A stretch of DNA of 64,000 bases, from NCBI RefSeq assembly GCF_007489285.1, contig NZ_VLIY01000005.1:196905-260904 (forward strand), in the 5' to 3' direction. Every line of letters begins with the position of its first letter. Within the stretch, counting starts at the first letter, position 1. The position numbers were made by a program, and so were the translations under genes. The notes beneath the pieces were generated by a model. It was not told the DNA's origin, did not search any database, and worked only from the letters and a program-made list of their open reading frames with translations. Positions 1-7,324 of the stretch are shown piece after piece. Origin of the DNA: Skermania sp. ID1734. Its GTDB lineage: Bacteria; Actinomycetota; Actinomycetes; Mycobacteriales; Mycobacteriaceae.

Positions 1-1196
1 AGCAGAGCCGCACATCCCGCGCAGCGGTAGGAATAGGCGCAGTTGGAGTGGGCGCAGTGCTCGCCGGAGTGTTCCTAACCAGCAGCGGGCAAAGTCCGGA
101 TACCGCAGATCGATCACTGCCGCTAGGATGCGTGAACGCCAAATCCGATCCCTTCAAAGCGGTCGGTGACAGTAACGCCGACGACACCAACGCTCTCGCA
201 AAGGCCTACGCTGCGGCAGCAGGCACTGGGCGCCCGCTTTACTTACCGCCTGGCGTTTACCGGGTCACTAGGCTTCCGAAGTTTGCGAGCCACGCAACGG
301 TGTCGGGGGCGGGCGCAGATCTCACCACTGTCTTATATGAGGGCGATGAGACACTGTTGGCATTAGCCAATGTCGATGGAGTGTCAATTCAGAACTTGGG
401 CTTATGGGTGACAGGTACTACCGGTACCGCTATCGAATTAGTGGACGCGACGCGCTGTGCGTTTGATTCGGTACGGGTGCGCGGCCAGCACGACGCGGAC
501 ACGCCATTTCGGAGCCAGACCGGTATTGTGCTCGCCGGCCGCACGATCGGTACCTCGTTCATTAATTGCGATATTGACAACTGTGGTATCGGAGCGCGGA
601 TATCCAGCCCGTTCAATTCGTTCACTGAGTCGAAGTTTTCCACAAATTACACCAGCATTTGGTGTCAGGATGGCTCGATCGGAGCGGGCCTGGCGATCTC
701 GAACTCGGAGTTCGTCTCGAAGGCGCCCGCAACCGACTGCCACCTTCGCATCGAGGGCGACGCCGGTAGGTGGTCATTGACGAACGTCTGGTTCGAGGGT
801 GCCCAGTCGGCGATTGTGGTAGGGCAATCTGGCGGCAATGGACCCTTACAATTCGGAATGACTAACTGCTTCGTTTCCGGCACCGGTGCCGGGCTTGACA
901 TCCAGTCTTGCCGGCACCCTTATCTGGCCAATGTGATTTTTGCTCTCGACCTAAACGGTTTGGCTGATTCGATGCTACGGATCGATCCGGCGAACGCTCC
1001 TGCCGGAATCGCCATCAACCTGGTCAACAGCGTGGTGAGAGAGTTTCCAGTGAAGACATTTCCTGCAGGTTGGACGATATACGGGAACGGCGGCGTTATT
1101 GAGGCCGGTGGGCCGACTATCCAGGGTGCGGATGGCCGTACGTGGCGAATTACTGTCTCCGACCGGGGAGAAGTTGGAGTCACCCCTGCCGGGTGA
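1..1196 (+). CDS. Secreted right-handed beta-helix protein (pectate-lyase superfamily), 5' truncated by window edge
   Basis: Probably an exported protein that binds or cleaves an extracellular polysaccharide. The frame is open to the left edge (first complete codon at base 3), so the N-terminus is missing. What remains begins RTSRAAVGIGAVGVG followed by an apolar run, like the end of a Tat or Sec signal peptide; a GTG at 48 gives 382 codons but would cut the signal. The segment with DDTNALAKAY and LYLPPGVYRV is the usual entry of the Pectate_lyase_3 beta-helix; the rest is rich in short beta strands with N, G and V. It is related in layout to the protein at 7325. The GTCACCC-N5-GGGTGAC hairpin at 1179-1197 spans the stop codon but has no T tract. 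The family call is firm, the substrate unknown. Confidence 0.75.
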   Translation, partial: QSRTSRAAVGIGAVGVGAVLAGVFLTSSGQSPDTADRSLPLGCVNAKSDPFKAVGDSNADDTNALAKAYAAAAGTGRPLYLPPGVYRVTRLPKFASHATVSGAGADLTTVLYEGDETLLALANVDGVSIQNLGLWVTGTTGTAIELVDATRCAFDSVRVRGQHDADTPFRSQTGIVLAGRTIGTSFINCDIDNCGIGARISSPFNSFTESKFSTNYTSIWCQDGSIGAGLAISNSEFVSKAPATDCHLRIEGDAGRWSLTNVWFEGAQSAIVVGQSGGNGPLQFGMTNCFVSGTGAGLDIQSCRHPYLANVIFALDLNGLADSMLRIDPANAPAGIAINLVNSVVREFPVKTFPAGWTIYGNGGVIEAGGPTIQGADGRTWRITVSDRGEVGVTPAG

Positions 1197-1266
1197 CGGC
1201 ATGGCTTTGTCTAAGACGCTTACCGGCGTACGCGGAGATCGTTCTGGGCGAACCTGGTCATCGATC

Positions 1267-2409
1267 TCAGTAGTTGCGAACGCCAAGTAGCAACTCCGCA
1301 TTGCTCCGGCGGATCCTCCCGTTGTTCACCATGATCGGTGCAGAGAGGGCGTCGCGGATGATGCGGCTCATGCTGTCGGGGGAGTCGAGCCGATAACCCG
1401 AGATCCCGCAGATGGTGGCAGCTCCGATGACGATCTCAATGAGGGCCTGCGATTGGCTGAGCTTAACGGTGTCCATCCGGACCGACTCCCGTCGAGTTGG
1501 CGGTCGCACGTCGACCAACGGGCCAAAATCGTGGATCGATGACTGCACACTGTCGCGCATGGCCTGCAACGTGACCACCAGATCGGCAAGAGCCAATGCG
1601 GAGTCGGGCGTTTCACCGATCTGCTTGCGGGCTTGGCGAGAAACCACCTTCTGGGCCCGGAGAAAGGCGCTTTCGGCGATGCCGAGCCAAGCCGAGCCGC
1701 GCAGGATGTTGGCGACTGGAACGTACGTACAGGCCTGCACAGCTGCAGTGTCGGGCAGGATCTGATCAGTCGAGCCGGACGCGCTGATATGGAAGGCGTT
1801 GCTGCAGGTTCCGCGAAGTCCAAAGGTGTCCCATGGGCCGATCTCCCGAAGCTCGAGGGCCGGCGGAAAACACAGCACGGCAACTTGGTCACCTGGAACG
1901 CTTTCGGGCGTTCGGCGGGCTGCGACCACGAGGCAGTCGGCGTAGCGGCCGAATGAGACGGTGGCAGCCTCCTTCTCCAATCGGAACTGCTCACCATTGG
2001 TCTCAACCGCGCATATGCTCCAGCCCCCACCGCCGACGCCGACCTCGCTTCCGGCATTGGCCAGCAGAAGGCGATCGCGGGCGATCCTGCTTACGAAATC
2101 CCGCATCCACTCCGTTTCACCGTGGCGCACGAGCGACGCCACTTCGATACTGTGCATCGCCAGCACCATCGCGGTCGACGCGCACGAATGGGCAAGCACG
2201 CGGACTGCATGCGAGATGTCGGTCAAAGAGGCGCCAAGGCCACCAAGGTCTTTGGGCACCAGTGCGCCAAGTAGTCCGGCCTCTCGAATGGCCGTGACGG
2301 CTTCGATCGGAAATCTGGCGTCGCGGTCCACTCCATCGGCCGCAGGCCCGGCGATGTCGCGACTGATCTCCTCGGCGATTGAACTGACCGATTGCACCCG
2401 AACCTCCAT
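1267..2409 (-). CDS. Acyl-CoA dehydrogenase-family flavoprotein
   Basis: A 380-residue member of the acyl-CoA dehydrogenase (ACAD) superfamily, which uses FAD to oxidise acyl thioesters or, in some branches, to hydroxylate small molecules. The N-terminal helical domain (AIREAGLLGALVPKDLGG), the central beta domain (FGLRGTCSNAF matches the GxRGxxS/T motif) and the C-terminal helical domain are all present at normal length. At the C-terminus, where medium-chain ACADs have YEGT with the catalytic Glu, this protein has IMVNNGRI, so the base is absent or elsewhere. I chose the ATG at 2409; a GTG at 2442 would add 11 residues but has a poor ribosome site. It is transcribed away from the sugar transferase at 2973 and could act in lipid or acyl-donor metabolism for the surface polymer; that is inference. 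Confidence 0.82.
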   Translation of the reverse strand: MEVRVQSVSSIAEEISRDIAGPAADGVDRDARFPIEAVTAIREAGLLGALVPKDLGGLGASLTDISHAVRVLAHSCASTAMVLAMHSIEVASLVRHGETEWMRDFVSRIARDRLLLANAGSEVGVGGGGWSICAVETNGEQFRLEKEAATVSFGRYADCLVVAARRTPESVPGDQVAVLCFPPALELREIGPWDTFGLRGTCSNAFHISASGSTDQILPDTAAVQACTYVPVANILRGSAWLGIAESAFLRAQKVVSRQARKQIGETPDSALALADLVVTLQAMRDSVQSSIHDFGPLVDVRPPTRRESVRMDTVKLSQSQALIEIVIGAATICGISGYRLDSPDSMSRIIRDALSAPIMVNNGRIRRSNAELLLGVRNY

Positions 2410-2545
2410 TTGCTGCCCGACGATGAAGATACTGCGGTGCACCCTTGGTGCGGCAAATCGTGTACGCGATGGTGCGAAACCCGCTAGCTGGTATTTCTAG
2501 ACCGCTTGCCGCAATCCGGCGGTCTGCGCGGAACCGTTGTGCTTG

Positions 2546-2582
2546 GCAAATGTTTGCTGTCAGCAAATGTTTAGCATTTGCT
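2546..2582. promoter_or_regulatory. Nested palindromic operator cluster
   Basis: Three overlapping inverted repeats built from the word GCAAA. GCAAATGTTTGC is at 2546-2557, TTTGCTG-T-CAGCAAA at 2553-2567 (7-bp arms, perfect), and AGCAAATG-TTTAG-CATTTGCT at 2562-2582 (8-bp arms, perfect). Such overlapping dyads are typical of binding sites for dimeric repressors, for example TetR or GntR proteins. The site lies about 140-170 bp upstream of the flavoprotein start and about 400 bp upstream of the sugar transferase, so either promoter could be the target. The regulator is not identifiable from the window. Confidence 0.5.
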
Positions 2583-2702
2583 AGCTAACTCGCGTTTCGA
2601 AGTCCGTGGAGTGGGTAGGCGATCGGTGATGGCTTTGAAATACGGTGCGTTGCTTGCCTTTCTATAGTCACTACGAGGCACGCATCACCCGAAAGTTCAC
2701 CC

Positions 2703-2718
2703 TGTGATCCAGATCACA
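2703..2718. promoter_or_regulatory. Crp/GlxR-type cAMP receptor protein binding site
   Basis: TGTGATCCAGATCACA matches the TGTGA-N6-TCACA consensus of the Crp/GlxR family in both half-sites without mismatch. It lies 254 bp upstream of the sugar transferase ATG at 2973 and about 290 bp upstream of the divergent flavoprotein gene. In corynebacteria and mycobacteria such sites are bound by GlxR/Crp with cAMP. It would put the priming step of the exopolysaccharide under global cAMP control; that regulatory reading is inferred. Confidence 0.6.
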
Positions 2719-2972
2719 CTATTGCCGCCGCTATACCAGTAACGGATGGCAAATATGCAGTTAAACGCACTATTCGAGCCTATTTTGTCCGACATTGAGT
2801 CGTGCCTGAGGTGCTTGGCCATGGTTAGACGCACAGGTAGGTTTCGGCAGGTAGGGCGAGGCGAGTGGGTCGGGGGGCCCTGGAAATCAGCAACGGCAGT
2901 CGCGCTGCATCTGAAGGTTGTGGCCGGCGCTGCCGAGGAATGACAGTCCCCCTTCGAGCCGAGGACCGCAGA

Positions 2973-4523
2973 ATGACCACATCGGTGGAGTCGCGCCGCA
3001 GGCGTCCGACCCGTCGCCAGCGTCGAGCCGCCGCCCGAGCGGGAGCTGGCACGGACGCGCGTGGCGTACAGCCAAGTCTTGTCGAAATCATTCCTGCGCC
3101 GGTGGATCCGGCGCCGGGCCCAGTGGAGACTCTTGCGGCTGAGCTGATCCCGGTCGAGCCAGTCACGACAGTGCCCGGTGTGGTCGCCGGTTCCAGCGCT
3201 CGAATCGCGCGTTGGATGTCGGTCGCGGTGATGCCTGCATTGGAGGGCATTGCCGCCGCGGGGTGCGTGCTTGTGCTGTGTCGGGGTTTGTCGGCGGCAC
3301 TAGTTGTCGGGGTGGCGGTCGCCATTGGCGTGCGGCTCGGCGAACGGGGTCGGCGTCGGTTGACGCTGTCAGCGCTCGATGACGTACCGGTCGTCGGGGT
3401 GGTGGCCACAGTGGCGACGGTCTGCGGGTATGCCGTAGCAAGGTTCGGTGCGCCGGTGACTGTGGCGCTGACCGCCGCGGCAGCGGTGTTCGTGTCGATG
3501 CTCGTGACGCGGTCGCTCTTCTACGCAGTCCTTCGCAGGATGCGTCGCTCGCCGCGTTTCCGGTCACGGACGCTTGTGGTCGGTGGTGGCGAGGTCGCCG
3601 CCGCGCTGAGCAAGGCGATCCTCGAGAATCCTGAGTTCGGCCTGGAACCCGTCGTCATGATCGACGACCGCCCGGTCAGCGGCGCAGCCTCGGGCCCCGT
3701 GCCGGTCGGACCTGTACAGCCCCTGCGCGAGATCATCGACCGCGACAACATCGACGTCGTGATCGTGGCTTTCTCCAACACCGCCGACCGTGCGGTGGTC
3801 TCGGCGCTACGCGAATGCGATCGCACCCGCTGCGAGATCTACATTGTGCCAAGATTTTTCGAGTACCTATCCATGACCGGCAACATGGACCGCATCCGTG
3901 CTGTGCCGCTGATGCTGGTGCGCCGCGACGTGCACCGCTCGCTGCAATGGCGGGTCAAACTGGCCGCGAGTCGGCTGTCCGCCCTTACCGCGCTTGCTCT
4001 GCTGGCCCCTTTGCTCGGCCTGATCGCGCTGGCCGTTTGGATCGATGATCGTTCTGCGCCGGTACTGTTCCGGCAGACTCGCGTTGGCATGCACGGCCAC
4101 GAATTCACCATCTTCAAATTTCGGACCATGCGACCTGCGAACGAGCATGAATCGCAAACGAACTGGAACATCAGCGCCGACTCCCGCGTCAGCCGGCTGG
4201 GCAAAATTCTGCGTAAGAGTTCGCTCGACGAGCTTCCTCAACTGTGGAACATTGCCCGCGGCGACATCACTCTGGTAGGTCCCCGCCCCGAGCGTCCACA
4301 CTTTGTCGATCATTTCGAATCAACCATCCCCGGCTACAGCCACCGGCACCGAATTCCCGCTGGGCTCACCGGTTGGGCCGCCATCCACGGCTTGCGCGGG
4401 GACACGTCGATTCAAGATCGTGCGCTCCATGACAATTTTTACATTGAAAACTGGAGCCTGTGGCTCGACTTCAAAATCATCATCCGCACCGTGGGCGCGC
4501 TTATCACCCGGCCGGGGAGCTGA
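2973..4523 (+). CDS. Polyprenyl-phosphate sugar phosphotransferase priming exopolysaccharide synthesis
   Basis: A 516-residue WbaP/WcaJ-like (PHPT) transferase that moves a sugar-1-phosphate from an NDP-sugar to undecaprenyl or decaprenyl phosphate, the first membrane step of polymer repeat-unit assembly. After an Arg-rich cytosolic N-terminus come hydrophobic segments (about residues 85-180), a nucleotide-binding-like domain (LVVGGGEVAAAL, about 200-285), a further membrane segment (335-357) and the C-terminal catalytic domain with KFRTMR, DELPQL and VGPRPE motifs. The ATG at 2973 follows GAGGACCGCAGA, a good ribosome site; in-frame starts at 2940 and 2865 are possible. It is the only priming enzyme in the window and fits with the Wzx, Wzy and Wzz proteins between 11.7 and 25.9 kb. 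Confidence 0.93.
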   Translation: MTTSVESRRRRPTRRQRRAAARAGAGTDARGVQPSLVEIIPAPVDPAPGPVETLAAELIPVEPVTTVPGVVAGSSARIARWMSVAVMPALEGIAAAGCVLVLCRGLSAALVVGVAVAIGVRLGERGRRRLTLSALDDVPVVGVVATVATVCGYAVARFGAPVTVALTAAAAVFVSMLVTRSLFYAVLRRMRRSPRFRSRTLVVGGGEVAAALSKAILENPEFGLEPVVMIDDRPVSGAASGPVPVGPVQPLREIIDRDNIDVVIVAFSNTADRAVVSALRECDRTRCEIYIVPRFFEYLSMTGNMDRIRAVPLMLVRRDVHRSLQWRVKLAASRLSALTALALLAPLLGLIALAVWIDDRSAPVLFRQTRVGMHGHEFTIFKFRTMRPANEHESQTNWNISADSRVSRLGKILRKSSLDELPQLWNIARGDITLVGPRPERPHFVDHFESTIPGYSHRHRIPAGLTGWAAIHGLRGDTSIQDRALHDNFYIENWSLWLDFKIIIRTVGALITRPGS

Positions 4524-4784
4524 CCTAGGTAACACCGTGCGCCGGCGGAATGCGCCAAAGTGTGTGCCGCCATTCCGGGCTTTCCGCTGACGAGCGGCGC
4601 TGCCCCCGGCCGGTTCCGTATGCAGTTGCCGTCAATTACACCGCGCCGGCAGCATCCACCGAGCGTCGTGGTGTGATGCGGACGCGGGTAGGAAGGCTAC
4701 CGATTCGTCTTCTTGCGCCGGTGTTTTATCCAAACTGCCTTACGTGAAATGACGCTATGTCAAACTACGTGGTGGCGCGCCGCC

Positions 4785-5411
4785 TCAGGTGTTGCTGAAT
4801 CGCTTCGCTAGCTCGGACCGCACAAGGGATGGGACCGTCGGCGCATAGCGACGCAGGTACGTTTCAATCCAACTGCGATCCGAGCTGAGGAAGGGGAAAT
4901 CGCTGCTTACCATCTGTCGGATGGCGATGAGCGGTCGAGGAGACTGCAGTGGCCGAAAGTCGGAATTCCAGAGTCCAGGTTCGCTACAGGTTGGGTAGAA
5001 CTGCCCGATCATCATTCCCTCGCGGACGAAGTCCGGCTTGAGAGTTCGCTGGATCGTGTCGATAACCTCGTAGTCCGTTACATCAGGAAAGGCGAGAATG
5101 ATCGCTTTCAAGATTGCATCTCTGCCGTCCGTGGGCTCGAGTTCCTCGAAGGTTGCCAACAAATCGCGAACCTCTAATTTGACGTCCAAAACGTCAGGGT
5201 TTTCCCCATGCAACGTCGAGTACCACAGGAAACCTCTTTCGATCGATGACTGCACGAACGGGCACACCGGCCCAGATCTACCTAGATTTGCATTCGGTTG
5301 GGCCAGGAAGTTTTCGACCCAATCGCGGATTTCGGCCAGGCAGGGATCGGCAGGTTGGGCTGAGGCGGCCTTATCGAACAGCGGTGACAGTTGTCCGATC
5401 AGGGTCCGCAC
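4785..5411 (-). CDS. DUF6875-like protein of unknown function
   Basis: A 208-residue soluble protein without signal peptide or membrane segment. It has a conserved-looking CPFVQSSIERG motif near residue 50, an acidic middle (TFEELEPTDGRD) and a Tyr/Pro-rich region (GMMIGQFYPTCSEPGLW); this resembles what is annotated as DUF6875 (family name from memory, tentative). The CPF motif also recalls YqcI/YcgG-type proteins. It is transcribed divergently from the ATP-grasp gene, the two starts being about 60 bp apart, which suggests shared control and a joint role. Base composition is less GC-rich than the core genes, so the pair may be acquired. No biochemical function can be assigned. Confidence 0.6.
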   Translation of the reverse strand: MRTLIGQLSPLFDKAASAQPADPCLAEIRDWVENFLAQPNANLGRSGPVCPFVQSSIERGFLWYSTLHGENPDVLDVKLEVRDLLATFEELEPTDGRDAILKAIILAFPDVTDYEVIDTIQRTLKPDFVREGMMIGQFYPTCSEPGLWNSDFRPLQSPRPLIAIRQMVSSDFPFLSSDRSWIETYLRRYAPTVPSLVRSELAKRFSNT

Positions 5412-5470
5412 GGTATATCCTTCGCATTCGATGTCAGATTCTGCGCAATTCTACAAGATAGCGGTGTTGG

Positions 5471-6733
5471 TTGTTGAACAATTGTGACCTTCCGTGCTTA
5501 GCGGTCATGTATGAGCCGGATTCCATCTCGATCCTTGACCTTGCGGTAAAGGCGCGTAATCAATGCCGACTGGCGTGGATCGTGGACGGAACTGCCGGTG
5601 AGACCGTTGGCGCGAAACGGGCACTGCAGCGCTTCGGCGAAGTTGTGGACGCAGCAAAAGATCCGATTGACATTGTTGCTGACAAACTGGTCGCGCTAGG
5701 TGTGAAAGGTGTGACAACGTTTGCAGACGCCCAGATTGTCCGCGCGGCGGAGATCGCACGGCGCCTCGGCATCCCCGGTAACTCACCTGAAGTCGCAGTT
5801 CGACTGGTCGACAAGGTAGCTCAGCGTGATGCGCTGCGTTCGAGTGGTGTGCCGGTCCCAGCGTATTGCGGGATCGGAGCTACTGATTCGGTCGACGAAA
5901 TGCGGTCCAAACTCGCGAAAGTCCCATTTCCAGCAGTAGTCAAACCGGCAGTGGGGAACGGTGGCCGCGACACTGTCTATTCGCGGATCGCCGATCAAGC
6001 ATTGTCGTACATAAATGACCAAAGAGACTCCGGGAATAATCGACGCTGGATTGTCGAACAATTGATTGGCGAATACCCTGCGGCGCAACCTGGAGGCTTC
6101 GGCGATTACGTGTCAGTCGAGTTGGTGGTCGGACGGGGAAACGTGTACCCTGTCACCGTTACTGGCCGAATGCCCTTGGTCGATCCATTTCGAGAGACCG
6201 GCGCATTCATTCCTGCCGCCGTTTCACGAGACAAGCAGGATTCGATTATTGAAATGGCTGTGGCGGCCGCCAAAGCAATCGGGGTCGAGACCGGGTGTCT
6301 CCACACTGAAATTAAGCTCACGAGCGAAGGCCCCCGAATCATCGAAGTCAACGGGCGCGTGCCCGGTGGCGGGATTGCGAGCCTCGTGCACGAGCAATCA
6401 GGCGTTGATTTGATTGACTGTGCGATAAAAGTCGCTCTCGGGAAGGAGCCGGTGCTTGGGGCAGCACCGGCTAGTGCAGGTATTAGTTATCACTTTGCCC
6501 TGCAACCGCCGATCGACAAGCGGGTCAGCTTGGTTCCTGATTACGCCGAACGGCTATATGGAATTGACGGCGTCGAGCGGCTCGACGTGCGAGCCCTGGA
6601 AGAACTTGTCTCGAGAGCTGACGGGTCGTATCGCTATCTCCTGATGATGAAGGGTAGGGCTAGAGATCACCGCGCGCTGCTAGACGCATACGATCTGATG
6701 CACCGCGTCCTCGCCTGTGACGGTCCCTGTTAG
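5471..6733 (+). CDS. ATP-grasp ligase
   Basis: A 420-residue ATP-grasp enzyme, a family that activates a carboxylate as an acyl phosphate and joins it to an amine or other nucleophile. The N-terminal Rossmann-like lobe is followed by the ATP-grasp core (about residues 118-325) with FPAVVKPAVGNGG (K158), WIVEQLI, and the metal ligands in HTEIKL (E280) and IIEVNGR (E292, N294). It resembles amino-acid ligases of the BacD/carnosine-synthase type more than biotin carboxylase, and has no attached biotin or carbamoyl domain. Only TTG starts (5471, 5474) lie between the upstream stop and ATG 5507; since beta-1 appears to be CLAVMYE, the TTG start is favoured. It is divergent from the DUF6875-like gene. 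Substrate unknown. Confidence 0.8.
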   Translation: MLNNCDLPCLAVMYEPDSISILDLAVKARNQCRLAWIVDGTAGETVGAKRALQRFGEVVDAAKDPIDIVADKLVALGVKGVTTFADAQIVRAAEIARRLGIPGNSPEVAVRLVDKVAQRDALRSSGVPVPAYCGIGATDSVDEMRSKLAKVPFPAVVKPAVGNGGRDTVYSRIADQALSYINDQRDSGNNRRWIVEQLIGEYPAAQPGGFGDYVSVELVVGRGNVYPVTVTGRMPLVDPFRETGAFIPAAVSRDKQDSIIEMAVAAAKAIGVETGCLHTEIKLTSEGPRIIEVNGRVPGGGIASLVHEQSGVDLIDCAIKVALGKEPVLGAAPASAGISYHFALQPPIDKRVSLVPDYAERLYGIDGVERLDVRALEELVSRADGSYRYLLMMKGRARDHRALLDAYDLMHRVLACDGPC

Positions 6734-7324
6734 CAGCTGATGGCATCATCCCAACTCTTGCACTCGGAAGGGCTGTAAGCCTCCGCTGCGACGACACGCC
6801 GTGTTGCGAGCGAAATCGAAACTGTCCGTTTGAATTCCGGTGGCCTCGAACGGTTGACTGACCTCCCGCATCCGAGGCGGCTACCCTTCCCGAAATGCTT
6901 TATGTTCCGCAAGAGCGTTGAGTGGAAGTCGCGGTGTCGGGGGTGGCATTGGTCGAGTCCAAGCATCAAATTCGCTGCGGGGTGGTTATCGTTGGCGACT
7001 TTGAAGTAGATGTCGACCAATTCGGTGATGCGTTCATACACAGGGTCCTCGTGGGCGAGGAGCTGGAGCGCTGCCGTGCGCCAACATCTACCTCGTCCCG
7101 GCGCTAGGTTCGCGGTCAAGGAGGCGATCGCAAAAGGTCGGTCGGCATGCTGGCGAGTGCGGTGCAGTGTCGGACGAAGATCGCATTCCTTTTGAGTAGA
7201 AGTTGGTATCAATTCGAGCTGAGCCGTACGGCGGTCCTGCTTGCTGACGGCAGAAGCCGAAACGCTTCCAACGTTCCTTTTGCTGTTCACGCACGCATTA
7301 GCCGCTAATCGACTCAGGAGCGTC
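6734..7324. other. Gene-poor spacer between ATP-grasp and beta-helix genes
   Basis: No gene is convincing here. The minus strand is open from 7326 to 6730 (198 codons), touching both flanking coding ends, with a fairly natural-looking middle part (ITELVDIYFKVANDN), but the flanks are Arg/Cys-rich and no motif or ribosome site is clear. It could be the remnant of a decayed gene. Confidence 0.3.

Larger units (their letters stand above)
2410..2972. other. Divergent intergenic region with operator-like palindromes
   Basis: This stretch separates the minus-strand flavoprotein gene from the plus-strand priming sugar transferase. It holds a nested palindrome cluster (2546-2582) and a perfect Crp/GlxR box (2703-2718), described separately. 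An open frame at 2746-2943 (65 codons, ATG) ends in an ATGA overlap with a possible ATG at 2940, but it has no recognisable domain and is Arg/Gly-rich at its end, so I do not call it a gene. Confidence 0.5.

Noticed and set aside
2746-2943. 65-codon frame ending in ATGA overlap with an alternative start of the sugar transferase
   Set aside because: No conserved features; the better-supported transferase start is 2973, so the overlap is probably chance.
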